From Salinispora arenicola (GTDB lineage Bacteria; Actinomycetota; Actinomycetes; Mycobacteriales; Micromonosporaceae), in assembly GCF_006716065.1 (NCBI RefSeq), contig NZ_VFOL01000001.1, forward strand, positions 434,001 through 498,000: a DNA stretch of 64,000 nt. Direction: 5' to 3'. Under the pieces are notes generated by a model that saw nothing but the letters and a program-made list of their open reading frames with translations, had not been told where the DNA came from and ran no database searches. Within the stretch, counting starts at the first letter, position 1; every line of letters starts with the position of its first letter. Both the position numbers and the translations under genes were made by a program. Below, piece by piece: positions 27,926 to 36,008 of the stretch.

Positions 27926-28207
27926 TCAGGGCTGCTGGGGCCCGTTGGCGGCGTTGGACGATGAATCTTGCGCCCTGATGCCGTCTGTCGGATCAGCGAC
28001 CACATCCACCCGGTCGGCGCCGGACGGACCGGACGCGGACGGGAACCTGTCGGGCAGCCGGCGCAGTCGGGCGTTCATGTTGCGGATCAGCAGAACGGTG
28101 GCGATCGCCAGCACGAGAATCAGGAACAGGCCCATCGGGCCGGCCAGCCCTCCCGTACGGGTGTTCCCGAAGTTGTTCTGGGCGAGCACCTCAGCGGCGG
28201 TCAGCAT
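27926..28207 (-). CDS. Small single-pass membrane protein, hypothetical
   Basis: A 93-residue protein. Seen: a short N-terminal part (LTAAEVLAQNNFGNTRTG), one hydrophobic segment GPMGLFLILVLAIATVLLI at residues ~23-41, a basic RNMNARLRRLPDRF stop-transfer anchor, and an acidic, Ser/Asn-rich tail of ~45 residues. The arrangement predicts an N-out/C-in single-pass protein by the positive-inside rule. It sits 84 bp downstream of mca on the same strand and could be cotranscribed. No family recognised. Confidence 0.7.
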   Translation of the reverse strand: MLTAAEVLAQNNFGNTRTGGLAGPMGLFLILVLAIATVLLIRNMNARLRRLPDRFPSASGPSGADRVDVVADPTDGIRAQDSSSNAANGPQQP

Positions 28208-28291
28208 GACGTCCTCCGATACGCGGGTGGTGACCAGCGTAGCCCGCTGCCGGAGCGGGGTCGGTGGACCCCCTGGCCCGGGGTGCGGCGG

Positions 28292-29155
28292 CTAGCGGAC
28301 ACCGGCGAAGAGGTCCGACTCTGGCAGCGAACTGCCAACCAACGACCGGACGAGTTGGAAGTCCTCCGTGGGCCAGGCAGCCCGCTGTAGTTCCATCGGC
28401 AACTGGAACCAGAAGCCGTCCGGGTCGATCTGGGTCGCGTGGGCGCGCAACGCGTCGTCACGGACCGGGAAGTACTCGGCGCACTCGACCCGGGTGGTGA
28501 TCCGGGGGCCCTTGTCCGGTCGATCCTCCCACCGCTTGATCCACTCCTCGTACGGCGACTCGATGCCGGCGGCGAGCAACGCTTCGTGCAACGCCAGGAT
28601 CTTGCCCTTCGAGAAGCCGATGTCGTAGTAGAGCTTGAGTGGCTGCCATACCTCGCCTAGGTCGGGATAGCGCCCGGGAACACCGGCGGCGTCGAAGGCG
28701 GCCACGCTGATCTTGTGGGTCATGATGTGGTCGGGATGGGGGTAGCCACCGTCCTCGTCGTACGTGGTGACCACGTGGGGACGGAACTCCCGCATCAGGC
28801 GCACCAGCGGGCCGGCGGCCTCGGCCACGTCCTGGAGGGCGAAACAGCCCTCGGGCAGCGGTGGCAGCGGGTCACCCTCGGGCAGGCCCGAGTCCACAAA
28901 GCCGAGCCATGCCTGCTCGACGCCGAGGATCGCCCGTGCGGCGTCCATCTCGGCACGACGGATGTCGGCGATGTTGGCCCAGACGTCGGGCCGGTCCATC
29001 TTCGGGTTGAGCACGCTCCCCCGCTCGCCGCCGGTGCACGTCACGACCAGGACGTCCACCCCCTCGGCCACGTACTTCGCGGTGGTCGCCGCACCCTTGC
29101 TCGACTCGTCGTCCGGATGTGCGTGGACGGCCATGAGTCGCAGTCGCTCTGCCAA
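28292..29155 (-). CDS. mca: Mycothiol S-conjugate amidase
   Basis: Zinc enzyme that cleaves mycothiol adducts of electrophiles and antibiotics into a mercapturic acid and GlcN-Ins, so it is part of actinobacterial detoxification. Seen: 287 residues starting at TTG 29155 with a GAGGAG box 8 bases upstream. The metal site is the AHPDDE motif (VHAHPDDESSKG, His and Asp ligands, Asp base) and GGYPHPDH further on. DSGLPEG and the C-terminal DEDGGYPHPDHIMTHK region are typical of Mca; the Lys in SSKGAA favours Mca over its paralogue MshB. Neighbour DUF4307, divergent, is the usual partner in actinobacteria. High confidence. Confidence 0.95.
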   Translation of the reverse strand: MAERLRLMAVHAHPDDESSKGAATTAKYVAEGVDVLVVTCTGGERGSVLNPKMDRPDVWANIADIRRAEMDAARAILGVEQAWLGFVDSGLPEGDPLPPLPEGCFALQDVAEAAGPLVRLMREFRPHVVTTYDEDGGYPHPDHIMTHKISVAAFDAAGVPGRYPDLGEVWQPLKLYYDIGFSKGKILALHEALLAAGIESPYEEWIKRWEDRPDKGPRITTRVECAEYFPVRDDALRAHATQIDPDGFWFQLPMELQRAAWPTEDFQLVRSLVGSSLPESDLFAGVR

Positions 29156-29440
29156 CGTCGGCGCTCCTCGTCTCTGCCCCGGCGGTCCCGCTCGGACCGC
29201 CCGGCTGACCTGCCGGAATTCTCCCCCGCGCCGGCTCTGTCCGGTACGCGGTCACCCATGCCCGCGGGCACCCACCGACGCTCACCTGCGATGCTTGGCA
29301 CGCAATACTGGGTGTTCCCGCGATGCCGGACCTGCCCGCTGATACTGGACATGCCCGGACGGCTGGGAGGATGAACCTGCTGTTCTTGCTGAACCATTCT
29401 TGCTGATGCCCCCGACAACGACGCCAGGAGATGCCCACCG

Positions 29441-29872
29441 GTGAGCGAGACGCACGCCACACATTCGGCCGGCGCGCCGGTTTTCCCACCCGGTCGGTAC
29501 GGACGCCGCCGGGAGCCCCGCCGCCGTCCCGTGCTGACCGCGCTGTTGGGGCTCGCCCTGGTGGCGGCACTCGGCACGATCGTGGTCCGGATGTACCAGC
29601 AGTACGGCGATCCGGAGTACGACGCGAACGTGATCACCTACACCGATATCACCGACTCGCAGGTGCTGATCGACTTCCAGGTCACCGTACCCCCGGGTGG
29701 CTCCGCGGTGTGTGTGTTGCGCGCCCGCGACCGGGCCGGCGCCGAGGTGGCCCGGGAACAGGTCACGGTGACCGCCCAACCCGGCGCGCGACAGGTGATC
29801 GCACAGCACCGCCTGGTGACCGATGGACGCCCTTTCATCGGCGAGGTGCTCCGCTGCCGTCAACCGGCCTGA
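29441..29872 (+). CDS. DUF4307 membrane-anchored protein
   Basis: A 143-residue protein of a family with no known function, almost always found next to mca and greA. Seen: a proline/arginine-rich cytoplasmic N-terminus (PPGRYGRRREPRRRP), one hydrophobic segment VLTALLGLALVAALGTIVV at residues ~31-49, then an extracytoplasmic beta-rich domain of ~90 residues containing two cysteines (VCVLRARD and VLRCRQPA) that could form a disulfide. GTG 29441 is preceded by CCACCG without a strong ribosome site. Divergent from mca with 285 bp between; that gap shows no clear motif. Confidence 0.85.
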   Translation: MSETHATHSAGAPVFPPGRYGRRREPRRRPVLTALLGLALVAALGTIVVRMYQQYGDPEYDANVITYTDITDSQVLIDFQVTVPPGGSAVCVLRARDRAGAEVAREQVTVTAQPGARQVIAQHRLVTDGRPFIGEVLRCRQPA

Positions 29873-29997
29873 CCTGCGCGGACGGTCGCGGCGCGGCGCC
29901 AGGGGCGGACCGCTCGTTGATCGTCGGGCCTACAGCGACGGTGGGCACTGGTAACTTGGAATTTCACCTGTCGCCAGCACGACTGAGGAGATCGCCT

Positions 29998-30495
29998 GTG
30001 TCCACTGGCAACGAGGCGCCCGCCACCTGGCTGTCGCAGGAGGCGTACGACCGCCTCCAGGCGGAACTCGACGGGCTGATCGCCAACCGGCCGGTCATCG
30101 CCGCCGAGATCAACGCCCGGCGCGAGGAGGGTGACCTGCGGGAGAATGGCGGCTACCACGCCGCCCGTGAGGAACAGGGCAAGGCCGAAGGACGGATCCT
30201 CTACCTGAAGGAACTACTCCGCACCGCCCAGGTGGGCGAGGCGCCGACGGCCGACACGATCGCGCCAGGCATGGTGGTGACGATCTACTTCGATGATGAC
30301 AAGGACGACACCGAGCGTTTCCTGCTCGGCTCGCGCGAGATCGCATCGACAACGGACCTGACGGTCTACAGCCCCGAGTCCGCCATCGGCCAGGCGATCC
30401 TGGGCTGCCGTTCGGGCCAGACCTGCACCTACACCGCCCCCAGCGGCGCGGACATCAAGGTCACCGTGGTCGCCTTCGAGCCCTTCAGCGGCTGA
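29998..30495 (+). CDS. greA: Transcription elongation factor GreA
   Basis: Enters the secondary channel of RNA polymerase and stimulates cleavage of backtracked RNA. Seen: 165 residues from GTG 29998, with AGGAG 8 bases upstream. The N-terminal coiled coil (WLSQEAYDRLQAELDGLIANRPVIAAEINARREEGDL in residues ~10-46) carries the acidic tip segment ARREEGDLRENGGYHAAREEQ. The C-terminal FKBP-like domain follows (YFDDDKDDTERFLLGSREI, GQAILGCRSGQTCTYTAP). Followed by a perfect hairpin at 30509-30540. The frame stays open to 29431 upstream, but that stretch overlaps the DUF4307 gene in another frame. Confidence 0.96.
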   Translation: MSTGNEAPATWLSQEAYDRLQAELDGLIANRPVIAAEINARREEGDLRENGGYHAAREEQGKAEGRILYLKELLRTAQVGEAPTADTIAPGMVVTIYFDDDKDDTERFLLGSREIASTTDLTVYSPESAIGQAILGCRSGQTCTYTAPSGADIKVTVVAFEPFSG

Positions 30496-30508
30496 ACACA
30501 CCCGTCCC

Positions 30509-30540
30509 GACGTGCCGGGGCCCGAGAGCCCCGGCACGTC
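30509..30540 (+). terminator. GreA terminator hairpin
   Basis: GACGTGCCGGGG (30509-30520) pairs perfectly with CCCCGGCACGTC (30529-30540) around an 8-base loop, 14 bases after the greA stop. There is no T run, but a 12-bp G+C-rich stem is typical for actinobacterial terminators. It could also serve ilvA, which ends at 30580 on the other strand. Confidence 0.8.
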
Positions 30541-30579
30541 GGCGTCCCGGGAGTCACCCGGGATCCCCGGTCGCCCCAG

Positions 30580-31800
30580 TCACCCCTCACCGGCGAAGAC
30601 CACCTGGTAGCCGCTGGCCCGTAGCACGCCGATCAACCTATCCGAGTGTTCGGTGCCCCGGGTCTCCACCGACAGCGCCACCTCGACCTCGCCGAGTCGC
30701 AGATGCGGGTTGGCACGCTGGTGCCCGACGTCCACGACGTTCGCCCCTTGCGCCGCGATCTCACTGAGCAGCGAGGCGAGCTGGCCCGGTCGATCCGAAC
30801 AGCGGACCGTGACCCGTAGGTAACGCCCGGCCGCCGCGAGGCCGTTCTCGATCACCCGCAGCATCAACAGCGGGTCGATGTTGCCGCCGGAGAGCACCGC
30901 CACCACCGGCGCCTCGACGTCGACGGCGCCGGACAGCAACGCCGCCACGCCCACCGCACCTGCCGGCTCAACCACCTGCTTACCCCGCTCCAACAACATC
31001 AGCAGCGCGCGGGAGATGTCCTCCTCGCGTACCGTCACGACCTCGTCGACCAACGCGCGGACATGGCGAAAGGTCAGCTCCCCGGGACGGCCGACGGCGA
31101 TACCGTCCGCGATCGTGCCGAACGACGGCAGCCGCACCGGCTCACCGGCGGCCAGCGACGGCGGGAAGGCGGCCGCGGTGGCCGCCTGCACACCGACGAC
31201 GCGCACGTCCGGACGCAGCGCCTTCGCCGCGACCGCGATGCCGGAGACCAGGCCGCCCCCGCCCACGCCGGCGACGATCGTGCGGACCTGCGGGCACTGT
31301 TCGAGGATCTCCAACGCCACCGTGCCCTGCCCCGCGACGACGTCGCGGTGGTCGAACGGGTGGATCAGTGTCGCCCCGGTGCGCTCGGCGTAGGTCTGCG
31401 CGGCCACCAGCGACTCGTCAACCGTGTTGCCGACGAGTTCGACCTGTGCGCCGTAGCCCTTGGTGGCCGCCACCTTCGGCAACGGCGCGTTGACCGGCAT
31501 GAACACGGTGGCGTGCGTGCCGACCAGGCCGGCGGCCAGCGCCACACCCTGAGCGTGGTTGCCGGCGCTGGCCGCGACCACCCCTTCAGCGCGCTCCGCG
31601 GCCGACAGCCGGGAGATCCGCACGAAAGCCCCCCGCACCTTGTAGGAGCCGGCCCGCTGCAGGTTCTCGCACTTCAGCCACACCGGCCCGCCGAGCGCCC
31701 CGCTGAGCGGGCGGGACGGTTCCAACGGGGTGGTCCGAACGACACCGGCGAGCAACTCCCGCGCGGCCCGTATGTCGTCCAGGCCTACCAGTTTCGTCAT
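30580..31800 (-). CDS. ilvA: Threonine ammonia-lyase (threonine dehydratase)
   Basis: PLP enzyme that deaminates threonine to 2-oxobutyrate, the first step toward isoleucine or a catabolic step. Seen: 406 residues from ATG 31800. The PLP lysine is in NLQRAGSYKVRGAFVRI; the pyridoxal phosphate-binding glycine loop is VAGVGGGGLVSGIA. A C-terminal ACT-like segment (~residues 325-406: LRVTVRCSDRPGQLASLLSEIAAQGANV is its start) suggests allosteric control. The single short ACT domain fits the biodegradative/short class better than the two-ACT biosynthetic one. Last gene of the metB-amidase-ilvA run on the minus strand; 85 bp after the amidase. Confidence 0.93.
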   Translation of the reverse strand: MTKLVGLDDIRAARELLAGVVRTTPLEPSRPLSGALGGPVWLKCENLQRAGSYKVRGAFVRISRLSAAERAEGVVAASAGNHAQGVALAAGLVGTHATVFMPVNAPLPKVAATKGYGAQVELVGNTVDESLVAAQTYAERTGATLIHPFDHRDVVAGQGTVALEILEQCPQVRTIVAGVGGGGLVSGIAVAAKALRPDVRVVGVQAATAAAFPPSLAAGEPVRLPSFGTIADGIAVGRPGELTFRHVRALVDEVVTVREEDISRALLMLLERGKQVVEPAGAVGVAALLSGAVDVEAPVVAVLSGGNIDPLLMLRVIENGLAAAGRYLRVTVRCSDRPGQLASLLSEIAAQGANVVDVGHQRANPHLRLGEVEVALSVETRGTEHSDRLIGVLRASGYQVVFAGEG

Positions 31801-31885
31801 GCCCCGATCGTGCCACCCGCCGGAACTGCCGCCCGGCCTGGCCACCGCCCTCGGTCCGCCGCCACGGGCGAAGCGCCGGGCTGGG

Positions 31886-33292
31886 TCACGCGGCCGGCGA
31901 CCGCGGACCGCTCCGCGGGTAACCGGGGGCGTGCCGGACCCACGGAGACTGCATCTCGAACTGGCCAGCCACGCCGAGCAACAACAGTTCGGATCCGGGT
32001 GGACCGACAAGCTGCACCGCCACCGGCAGCCCGTCCGGGCGGCGCCCCACCGGCACCACCAGCGCGGGCAGGCCGGCGATGTTCCACGGGGCGGCGTAGG
32101 GGGCGTACCGGAGGTTGGCCATCAGGTTCGCCCGCCAGGAGCGAGCCGACCAGCTGGTCGCCCTCGGGGGCAGGCCGGCCAGGGCTGGGGTGAGCAGCAG
32201 GTCGATCGAGTGGTCGGTGAGGAAGCCCACCGACCGCTCCCGCCAGGCGTCCCGGTCAACCCGGCGTACGTACCCCCGGCGCTGCACCAACTCACCGAAC
32301 CTGACGTGCTGACGGCTGCGCCGCTGCAGGCTCCGCCGGTCCAACCCGGCGGCCCGGACATCGGCGGCAGCCGCGGCGAACCAGGTGGCGATACCGCGGA
32401 GGCCGAGCGCCGTCGAGTACACCGGATCGGCCGGCACGGTGTCGTGCCCGGCGGCGGCGAGCAGCCGACCCGCGGCGGCGACCGCGTCCCGGTTGGACGC
32501 GTCCGGGGAGATACCCCGCACCGGGGACCGCAGCGACACACCGACCCGGAGCCGCTGCGGCGGGACCAACTTCTCCTGCGGACGGCCGGCGAGCGCCTGA
32601 AAGCCGACCGCCGCGTCGGCGACGGTGGTGGCCAGCATCCCGTGCTCGGTGAGGCCGAACCAGTCGTCCGCGCCAAGCTGGCAGGGCACCACGCCCCGCC
32701 CCGGCTTGAGGCCGACCAGACCGCAGCAGGCTGCCGGGATCCGGATCGATCCGAGACCGTCGTTGGCGTGGGCGATCGGCACCAGCCCGGCGGCCACCGC
32801 AGCGGCCGATCCACCGGACGAGCCACCGGGGGTACGGCCGAGCTCCCAGGGGTTGCGAGTCACCGCCGTCGCGTCGTCGGTCGTCCCCCACAGGCCCAGT
32901 TCCGGCATCCGGGTGACGCCGAGGATCACCGCGCCCGCACCCCGCAACCGCCGGACCACCTCGTGGTCGGCCTCCGCCACTGGGCTTCGCGCGGCGGCCG
33001 AGCCGTTCCAGGTGGGCAGCCCGGCCACAGCGGTGTTCTCCTTGACCGCCACCGGCACCCCGGCCAGCGGAAGGTTGGCCAGGTCCTCCAGTTCGTCGAC
33101 CTTCTCCGCCTCGGTCGCCGCCTCGCCAGCCCGAACCGTTCGGAACGCGGCCAGTTCGGGGTCGACCCGGGCGACGTGGTCGAGATGGTCGGCAGCGACC
33201 CGGGTGGCGGAGGTGTCGCCGCGACGTACGCCGCGCGCGATCTGCTTGGCGGTCGCCCCCACCCAGGTCGGCATGATGTCCTGCACCGCCAC
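31886..33292 (-). CDS. Amidase (amidase-signature family)
   Basis: Hydrolyses an amide bond with a Ser-cisSer-Lys triad; the substrate is unknown. Seen: 468 residues from ATG 33292. The catalytic Lys is in GVPVAVKENTAVAG, the signature GRTPGGSSGGSAAAVAAG holds the cis-Ser, and the nucleophile serine is in DGLGSIRIPAACCGLVGLKPGRG (DGxGSIR, matching the family). The C-terminal part (NIAGLPALVVPVGRRPDGLPVAVQLVG) is typical. It lacks GatA-specific context (no gatB/gatC), so it is not a Glu-tRNA amidotransferase subunit. 16 bp after metB and 85 bp before ilvA, presumably one operon; a link to methionine or threonine metabolism is not evident. Confidence 0.92.
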   Translation of the reverse strand: MAVQDIMPTWVGATAKQIARGVRRGDTSATRVAADHLDHVARVDPELAAFRTVRAGEAATEAEKVDELEDLANLPLAGVPVAVKENTAVAGLPTWNGSAAARSPVAEADHEVVRRLRGAGAVILGVTRMPELGLWGTTDDATAVTRNPWELGRTPGGSSGGSAAAVAAGLVPIAHANDGLGSIRIPAACCGLVGLKPGRGVVPCQLGADDWFGLTEHGMLATTVADAAVGFQALAGRPQEKLVPPQRLRVGVSLRSPVRGISPDASNRDAVAAAGRLLAAAGHDTVPADPVYSTALGLRGIATWFAAAAADVRAAGLDRRSLQRRSRQHVRFGELVQRRGYVRRVDRDAWRERSVGFLTDHSIDLLLTPALAGLPPRATSWSARSWRANLMANLRYAPYAAPWNIAGLPALVVPVGRRPDGLPVAVQLVGPPGSELLLLGVAGQFEMQSPWVRHAPGYPRSGPRSPAA

Positions 33293-33308
33293 CCTCCCCA
33301 GCCCGCGG

Positions 33309-34451
33309 TCAGCCCAGCGCCTGCTCCAGATCAGCCAGCAGGTCGTCTACCGTCTCAATGCCGACAGACAGTCGCACGAGATCGCCGGGAACTTCAAGCG
33401 GCGAGCCGGCAGCACCGGCGTGTGTCATCCGACCCGGGTGCTCGATCAGGGACTCTACCCCGCCGAGTGACTCGGCGAGCACGAACAGTTTCGCCCGGTT
33501 ACAGATCTGCACGGCGTGCTCCTCGCCGCCGGTCGCGCGGAAGGACACCATCCCACCGAACCGACGCATCTGCTTCACGGCCACCTCGTACCCCGGGTGG
33601 GAGGGCAGGCCCGGGTAGCTGACCCCGGCGACCTTCGGGTGTCCCTCCAGATACGTGGCGATCCGCTCGGCGTTGTCACAGTGCCGATCCATCCGCACAC
33701 CGAGGGTCTTGATGCCGCGCAGGGTGAGCCAGGCGTCGAACGGCCCGTTGATCGCACCCATCGCGTTCTGGTGGTAGCCCAGGTCCGCGCCGAGGCCGGG
33801 ATCGGCGACGACCAGCGCACCACCAACAACATCGGAGTGCCCGCCGATGTACTTGGTCGTCGAGTGCACGACGACGTCCGCACCGAACGCGATCGGCTGC
33901 TGCAGGTACGGGGAGGCGAAGGTGTTGTCCACGACCAGCAGCGCGTCCGCCTCGTGGGCGATCGCCGCGAGGGCGGCGATGTCAGCGATGCCGAGTAACG
34001 GGTTGGTGGGAGTCTCCACCCATACGATCTTCGTCACCCCCGGCCGGATCGCGGCCCGCACCGAGTCGGGGTCGGAGACCCGGGCCGGGGTGTAGGTGAG
34101 ACCCCAACGCTCGGTGACCCGGGCGAAGAGCCGATAAGTGCCGCCGTAGGCATCGTCCGGGATGACGACGTGGTCCCCGGGCTTGCAGACTGCCCGCAAC
34201 AGCGTGTCCTCGGCGGCGAGTCCGCTGGCGAAGGCGAGCCCGACGGCACCGCCTTCCAGCGCGGCCAGGCACTCCTGCAGGGCGTCCCGGGTCGGGTTGC
34301 CGGAGCGGCTGTACTCGTAGCCCTGGCGCGGCGCCCCAACGGCGTCCTGCGCGTACGTGCTGGTCTGGTAGATCGGTGGGATCACCGCACCGGTACGGGC
34401 CTCCGGATCCTGACCGGCGTGGATGGCGAGCGTCTCAAAGCCGTTACTCAT
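33309..34451 (-). CDS. metB: Cystathionine gamma-synthase / gamma-lyase family enzyme
   Basis: PLP enzyme of transsulfuration, forming cystathionine from an acylhomoserine and cysteine or cleaving it. Seen: 380 residues from ATG 34451. The N-terminus FETLAIHAGQDPEARTGAVIPPIYQTSTYAQ, the substrate motif YEYSRSGNPTRDALQECLAALEGG and the PLP lysine in VVVHSTTKYIGGHSDVVGGA are all present. With cbs at 42839 both steps of reverse transsulfuration may be available, but synthase and lyase cannot be separated by sequence alone; the mycobacterial orthologue is called metB. No ribosome site is visible; TAACGT ends 7 bases before the ATG, which fits leaderless transcription. Confidence 0.94.
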   Translation of the reverse strand: MSNGFETLAIHAGQDPEARTGAVIPPIYQTSTYAQDAVGAPRQGYEYSRSGNPTRDALQECLAALEGGAVGLAFASGLAAEDTLLRAVCKPGDHVVIPDDAYGGTYRLFARVTERWGLTYTPARVSDPDSVRAAIRPGVTKIVWVETPTNPLLGIADIAALAAIAHEADALLVVDNTFASPYLQQPIAFGADVVVHSTTKYIGGHSDVVGGALVVADPGLGADLGYHQNAMGAINGPFDAWLTLRGIKTLGVRMDRHCDNAERIATYLEGHPKVAGVSYPGLPSHPGYEVAVKQMRRFGGMVSFRATGGEEHAVQICNRAKLFVLAESLGGVESLIEHPGRMTHAGAAGSPLEVPGDLVRLSVGIETVDDLLADLEQALG

Positions 34452-34458
34452 GACCGGA

Positions 34459-34464
34459 ACGTTA
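34459..34464 (-). promoter_or_regulatory. -10 box for leaderless metB transcript
   Basis: TAACGT on the minus strand, separated from metB ATG 34451 by 7 bases, matching TANNNT. No convincing -35 is seen. About 70 bp further upstream lies the 34532-34567 dyad. Confidence 0.5.
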
Positions 34465-34531
34465 GTCGGCCGGCTCCCACCGGCCTACGGAAGCGCCGGT
34501 GGGCACGCCGATCCGAACGGGGGTGGGACCG

Positions 34532-34567
34532 CACCGACAGGTGACGCACAGGCGACACCTGTCGGTG
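34532..34567. repeat. Perfect 12-bp inverted repeat between metB and the HIT gene
   Basis: CACCGACAGGTG (34532-34543) and CACCTGTCGGTG (34556-34567) are exact reverse complements with a 12-base spacer, so the half-site centres lie 24 bp, about two helical turns, apart. It lies in the 149 bp between divergently transcribed metB and HIT starts, where a terminator is not expected. Best read as an operator for a dimeric regulator, possibly linked to sulfur amino acids; the regulator is unknown. Confidence 0.55.
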
Positions 34568-34586
34568 TGGCCGGCCCCGCCCGGGC

Positions 34587-34592
34587 TACCCT
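34587..34592 (+). promoter_or_regulatory. Possible -10 box for the HIT gene
   Basis: TACCCT ends 8 bases before ATG 34601, and no Shine-Dalgarno box is present, so a transcript starting at or next to the ATG is plausible. It lies just downstream of the 34532-34567 dyad, which could block polymerase. Confidence 0.4.
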
Positions 34593-34600
34593 GCCTGGCG

Positions 34601-35023
34601 ATGAGCGGATGCGTGTTCTGCGGGATCGTGGCGGGTGAGGTGCGGGCGTTCCGGGTCGTCGACGAGCCGGATGGGGTCGCGTTCCTGGACACCCGGCCGG
34701 TGTTCCGGGGGCATGTACTCGTAGTGCCGCGACTACACCTGGTTACGCTGGCCGACCTGCCCTCGGAAGCGCTGGCGGGCTATTTCGGGTTGGTCCGCCG
34801 ACTCGCCGTCGCGGTCGAGACCGGGCTGCGCGCCGGCGGCACGTTCGTGGCGATGAACAACAAGGTGTCCCAGTCCGTGCCGCATCTGCACACCCATGTG
34901 GTGCCGCGGACGAAGGGCGATGGCCTGCGCGGCTTCTTCTGGCCCCGTACCCGCTACGCGGACGACGCCGAGGCGACCGGTTACGCCGACCGGGTCCGCG
35001 CCGCGTTGGCGGAGCGCGCCTGA
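34601..35023 (+). CDS. HIT-family hydrolase
   Basis: Histidine-triad protein that hydrolyses nucleoside phosphoramidates or dinucleotides. Seen: 140 residues from ATG 34601, starting [23 protein letters not shown], with the usual N-terminal CxFC pair (zinc ligands in HinT-like proteins). The fold continues [20 protein letters not shown] and ends with the triad HLHTHVVPR at residues 95-103, where the middle histidine is the nucleophile. The open frame extends to 34499, but that stretch covers the divergent promoter region. 74 bp ahead of msrA on the same strand. The exact substrate is not known. Confidence 0.92.
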   Translation: MSGCVFCGIVAGEVRAFRVVDEPDGVAFLDTRPVFRGHVLVVPRLHLVTLADLPSEALAGYFGLVRRLAVAVETGLRAGGTFVAMNNKVSQSVPHLHTHVVPRTKGDGLRGFFWPRTRYADDAEATGYADRVRAALAERA

Positions 35024-35097
35024 GTGTCGCTGTCGCGGGTAAGGAAGCCGGGCCCGCCGACGTTGCAGGCTGGGAAGGGTACGAGAGGAGTCGCACC

Positions 35098-35760
35098 GTG
35101 TTCCTGCGCCGCATGAAGGCCGAGCTGATCAATCCGGAGCAGGCCCTGCCTGGCCGCCCGATCGCGATGCCGGTCGCTGACCGGCACGAGGTGCTGGGCA
35201 CCCCACTGGCGGGCCCGTTCCCTGAGGGAACGCAGGTCGCCGTCTTCGGGATGGGCTGTTTCTGGGGCGCCGAGCGGCTGTTCTGGACGCTTCCCGGCGT
35301 GCTCACCACCTCGGTGGGGTACGCAGGCGGTTACACGCCGAACCCCTCGTACGAGGAGGTCTGTTCGGGACGTACCGGGCACGCCGAGGTCGTCCAGGTC
35401 AGGTACGACCCGACGAAGATCGCGTACGAGGACCTGTTGAAGGTCTTCTGGGAGAACCACGACCCGACCCAGGGCATGCGTCAGGGTAACGACGTGGGCA
35501 CTCAGTACCGGTCGGCGATCTACACGACCACGGAGGAGCAGCTGACCGCCGCACAGGCATCCCGTGACGCGTTCGCGCCGGTCGTGGCCCGCGCCGGCAA
35601 GGGCGAGATCACCACGGAGATCGGCCCGCTCGGCGACTACTACTTCGCCGAGGACTACCACCAGCAGTATCTCGCCCCGACCAAGAATCCGGGCGGCTAC
35701 TGCAACCATGGCCCCAACGGCCTGAGCTGTCCGGTCGGTGTCGCCCGCACCACCGGCTGA
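35098..35760 (+). CDS. msrA: Peptide methionine sulfoxide reductase MsrA
   Basis: Reduces the S-epimer of methionine sulfoxide in proteins and free methionine. Seen: 220 residues from GTG 35098 behind AGAGGAGTCGCACC. A ~45-residue N-terminal extension ([20 protein letters not shown]...) precedes the catalytic motif [13 protein letters not shown], with the active cysteine at residue 54. [30 protein letters not shown] and [21 protein letters not shown] follow; the last cysteines ([15 protein letters not shown]) are the likely recycling cysteines. It fits the nearby transsulfuration and mycothiol genes. Ends in a perfect hairpin at 35770-35797. Confidence 0.96.
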   Translation: MFLRRMKAELINPEQALPGRPIAMPVADRHEVLGTPLAGPFPEGTQVAVFGMGCFWGAERLFWTLPGVLTTSVGYAGGYTPNPSYEEVCSGRTGHAEVVQVRYDPTKIAYEDLLKVFWENHDPTQGMRQGNDVGTQYRSAIYTTTEEQLTAAQASRDAFAPVVARAGKGEITTEIGPLGDYYFAEDYHQQYLAPTKNPGGYCNHGPNGLSCPVGVARTTG

Positions 35761-35769
35761 GGCGAGCGT

Positions 35770-35797
35770 GGGCGGTCGCCGACCCCGGCGACCGCCC
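35770..35797 (+). terminator. msrA terminator
   Basis: GGGCGGTCGCC (35770-35780) and GGCGACCGCCC (35787-35797) form a perfect 11-bp stem with a 6-base loop, 9 bases past the msrA stop. It separates the core block from the NAGGN operon. Confidence 0.8.
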
Positions 35798-35800
35798 AGG

Positions 35801-36008
35801 TCAATCGCCTTCCATCAATGCGTCGATCATCACATCGGATAATGCCGGGGGATCCTCGCAGAGTGACCGCGTGTGACACGAACCGCCACCCTCACCCCCA
35901 CAAATCGTCACTCTGTGCATCCGAGGACCGGAATTCTAGCAACCCTTTTACACGACCGTCATAGTCTCAACAGGTTAATCGCAATATCCTCTGGCAGCAT
36001 GGGCTGAC
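35801..36008 (+). promoter_or_regulatory. A+T-enriched upstream region of the NAGGN operon
   Basis: The 200 bp ahead of asnO is clearly richer in A+T than its surroundings (runs such as CTTTTACACG, GGTTAATCGCAATATCC). Candidate -10 hexamers are TATCCT (near 35983) and TAGTCT (near 35964), but none has a good -35 at 16-18 bp and no stress-sigma GTTT-N-GGGTA pair is obvious. No open reading frame is seen. It most likely carries a regulated, perhaps osmotic, promoter. Confidence 0.4.
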
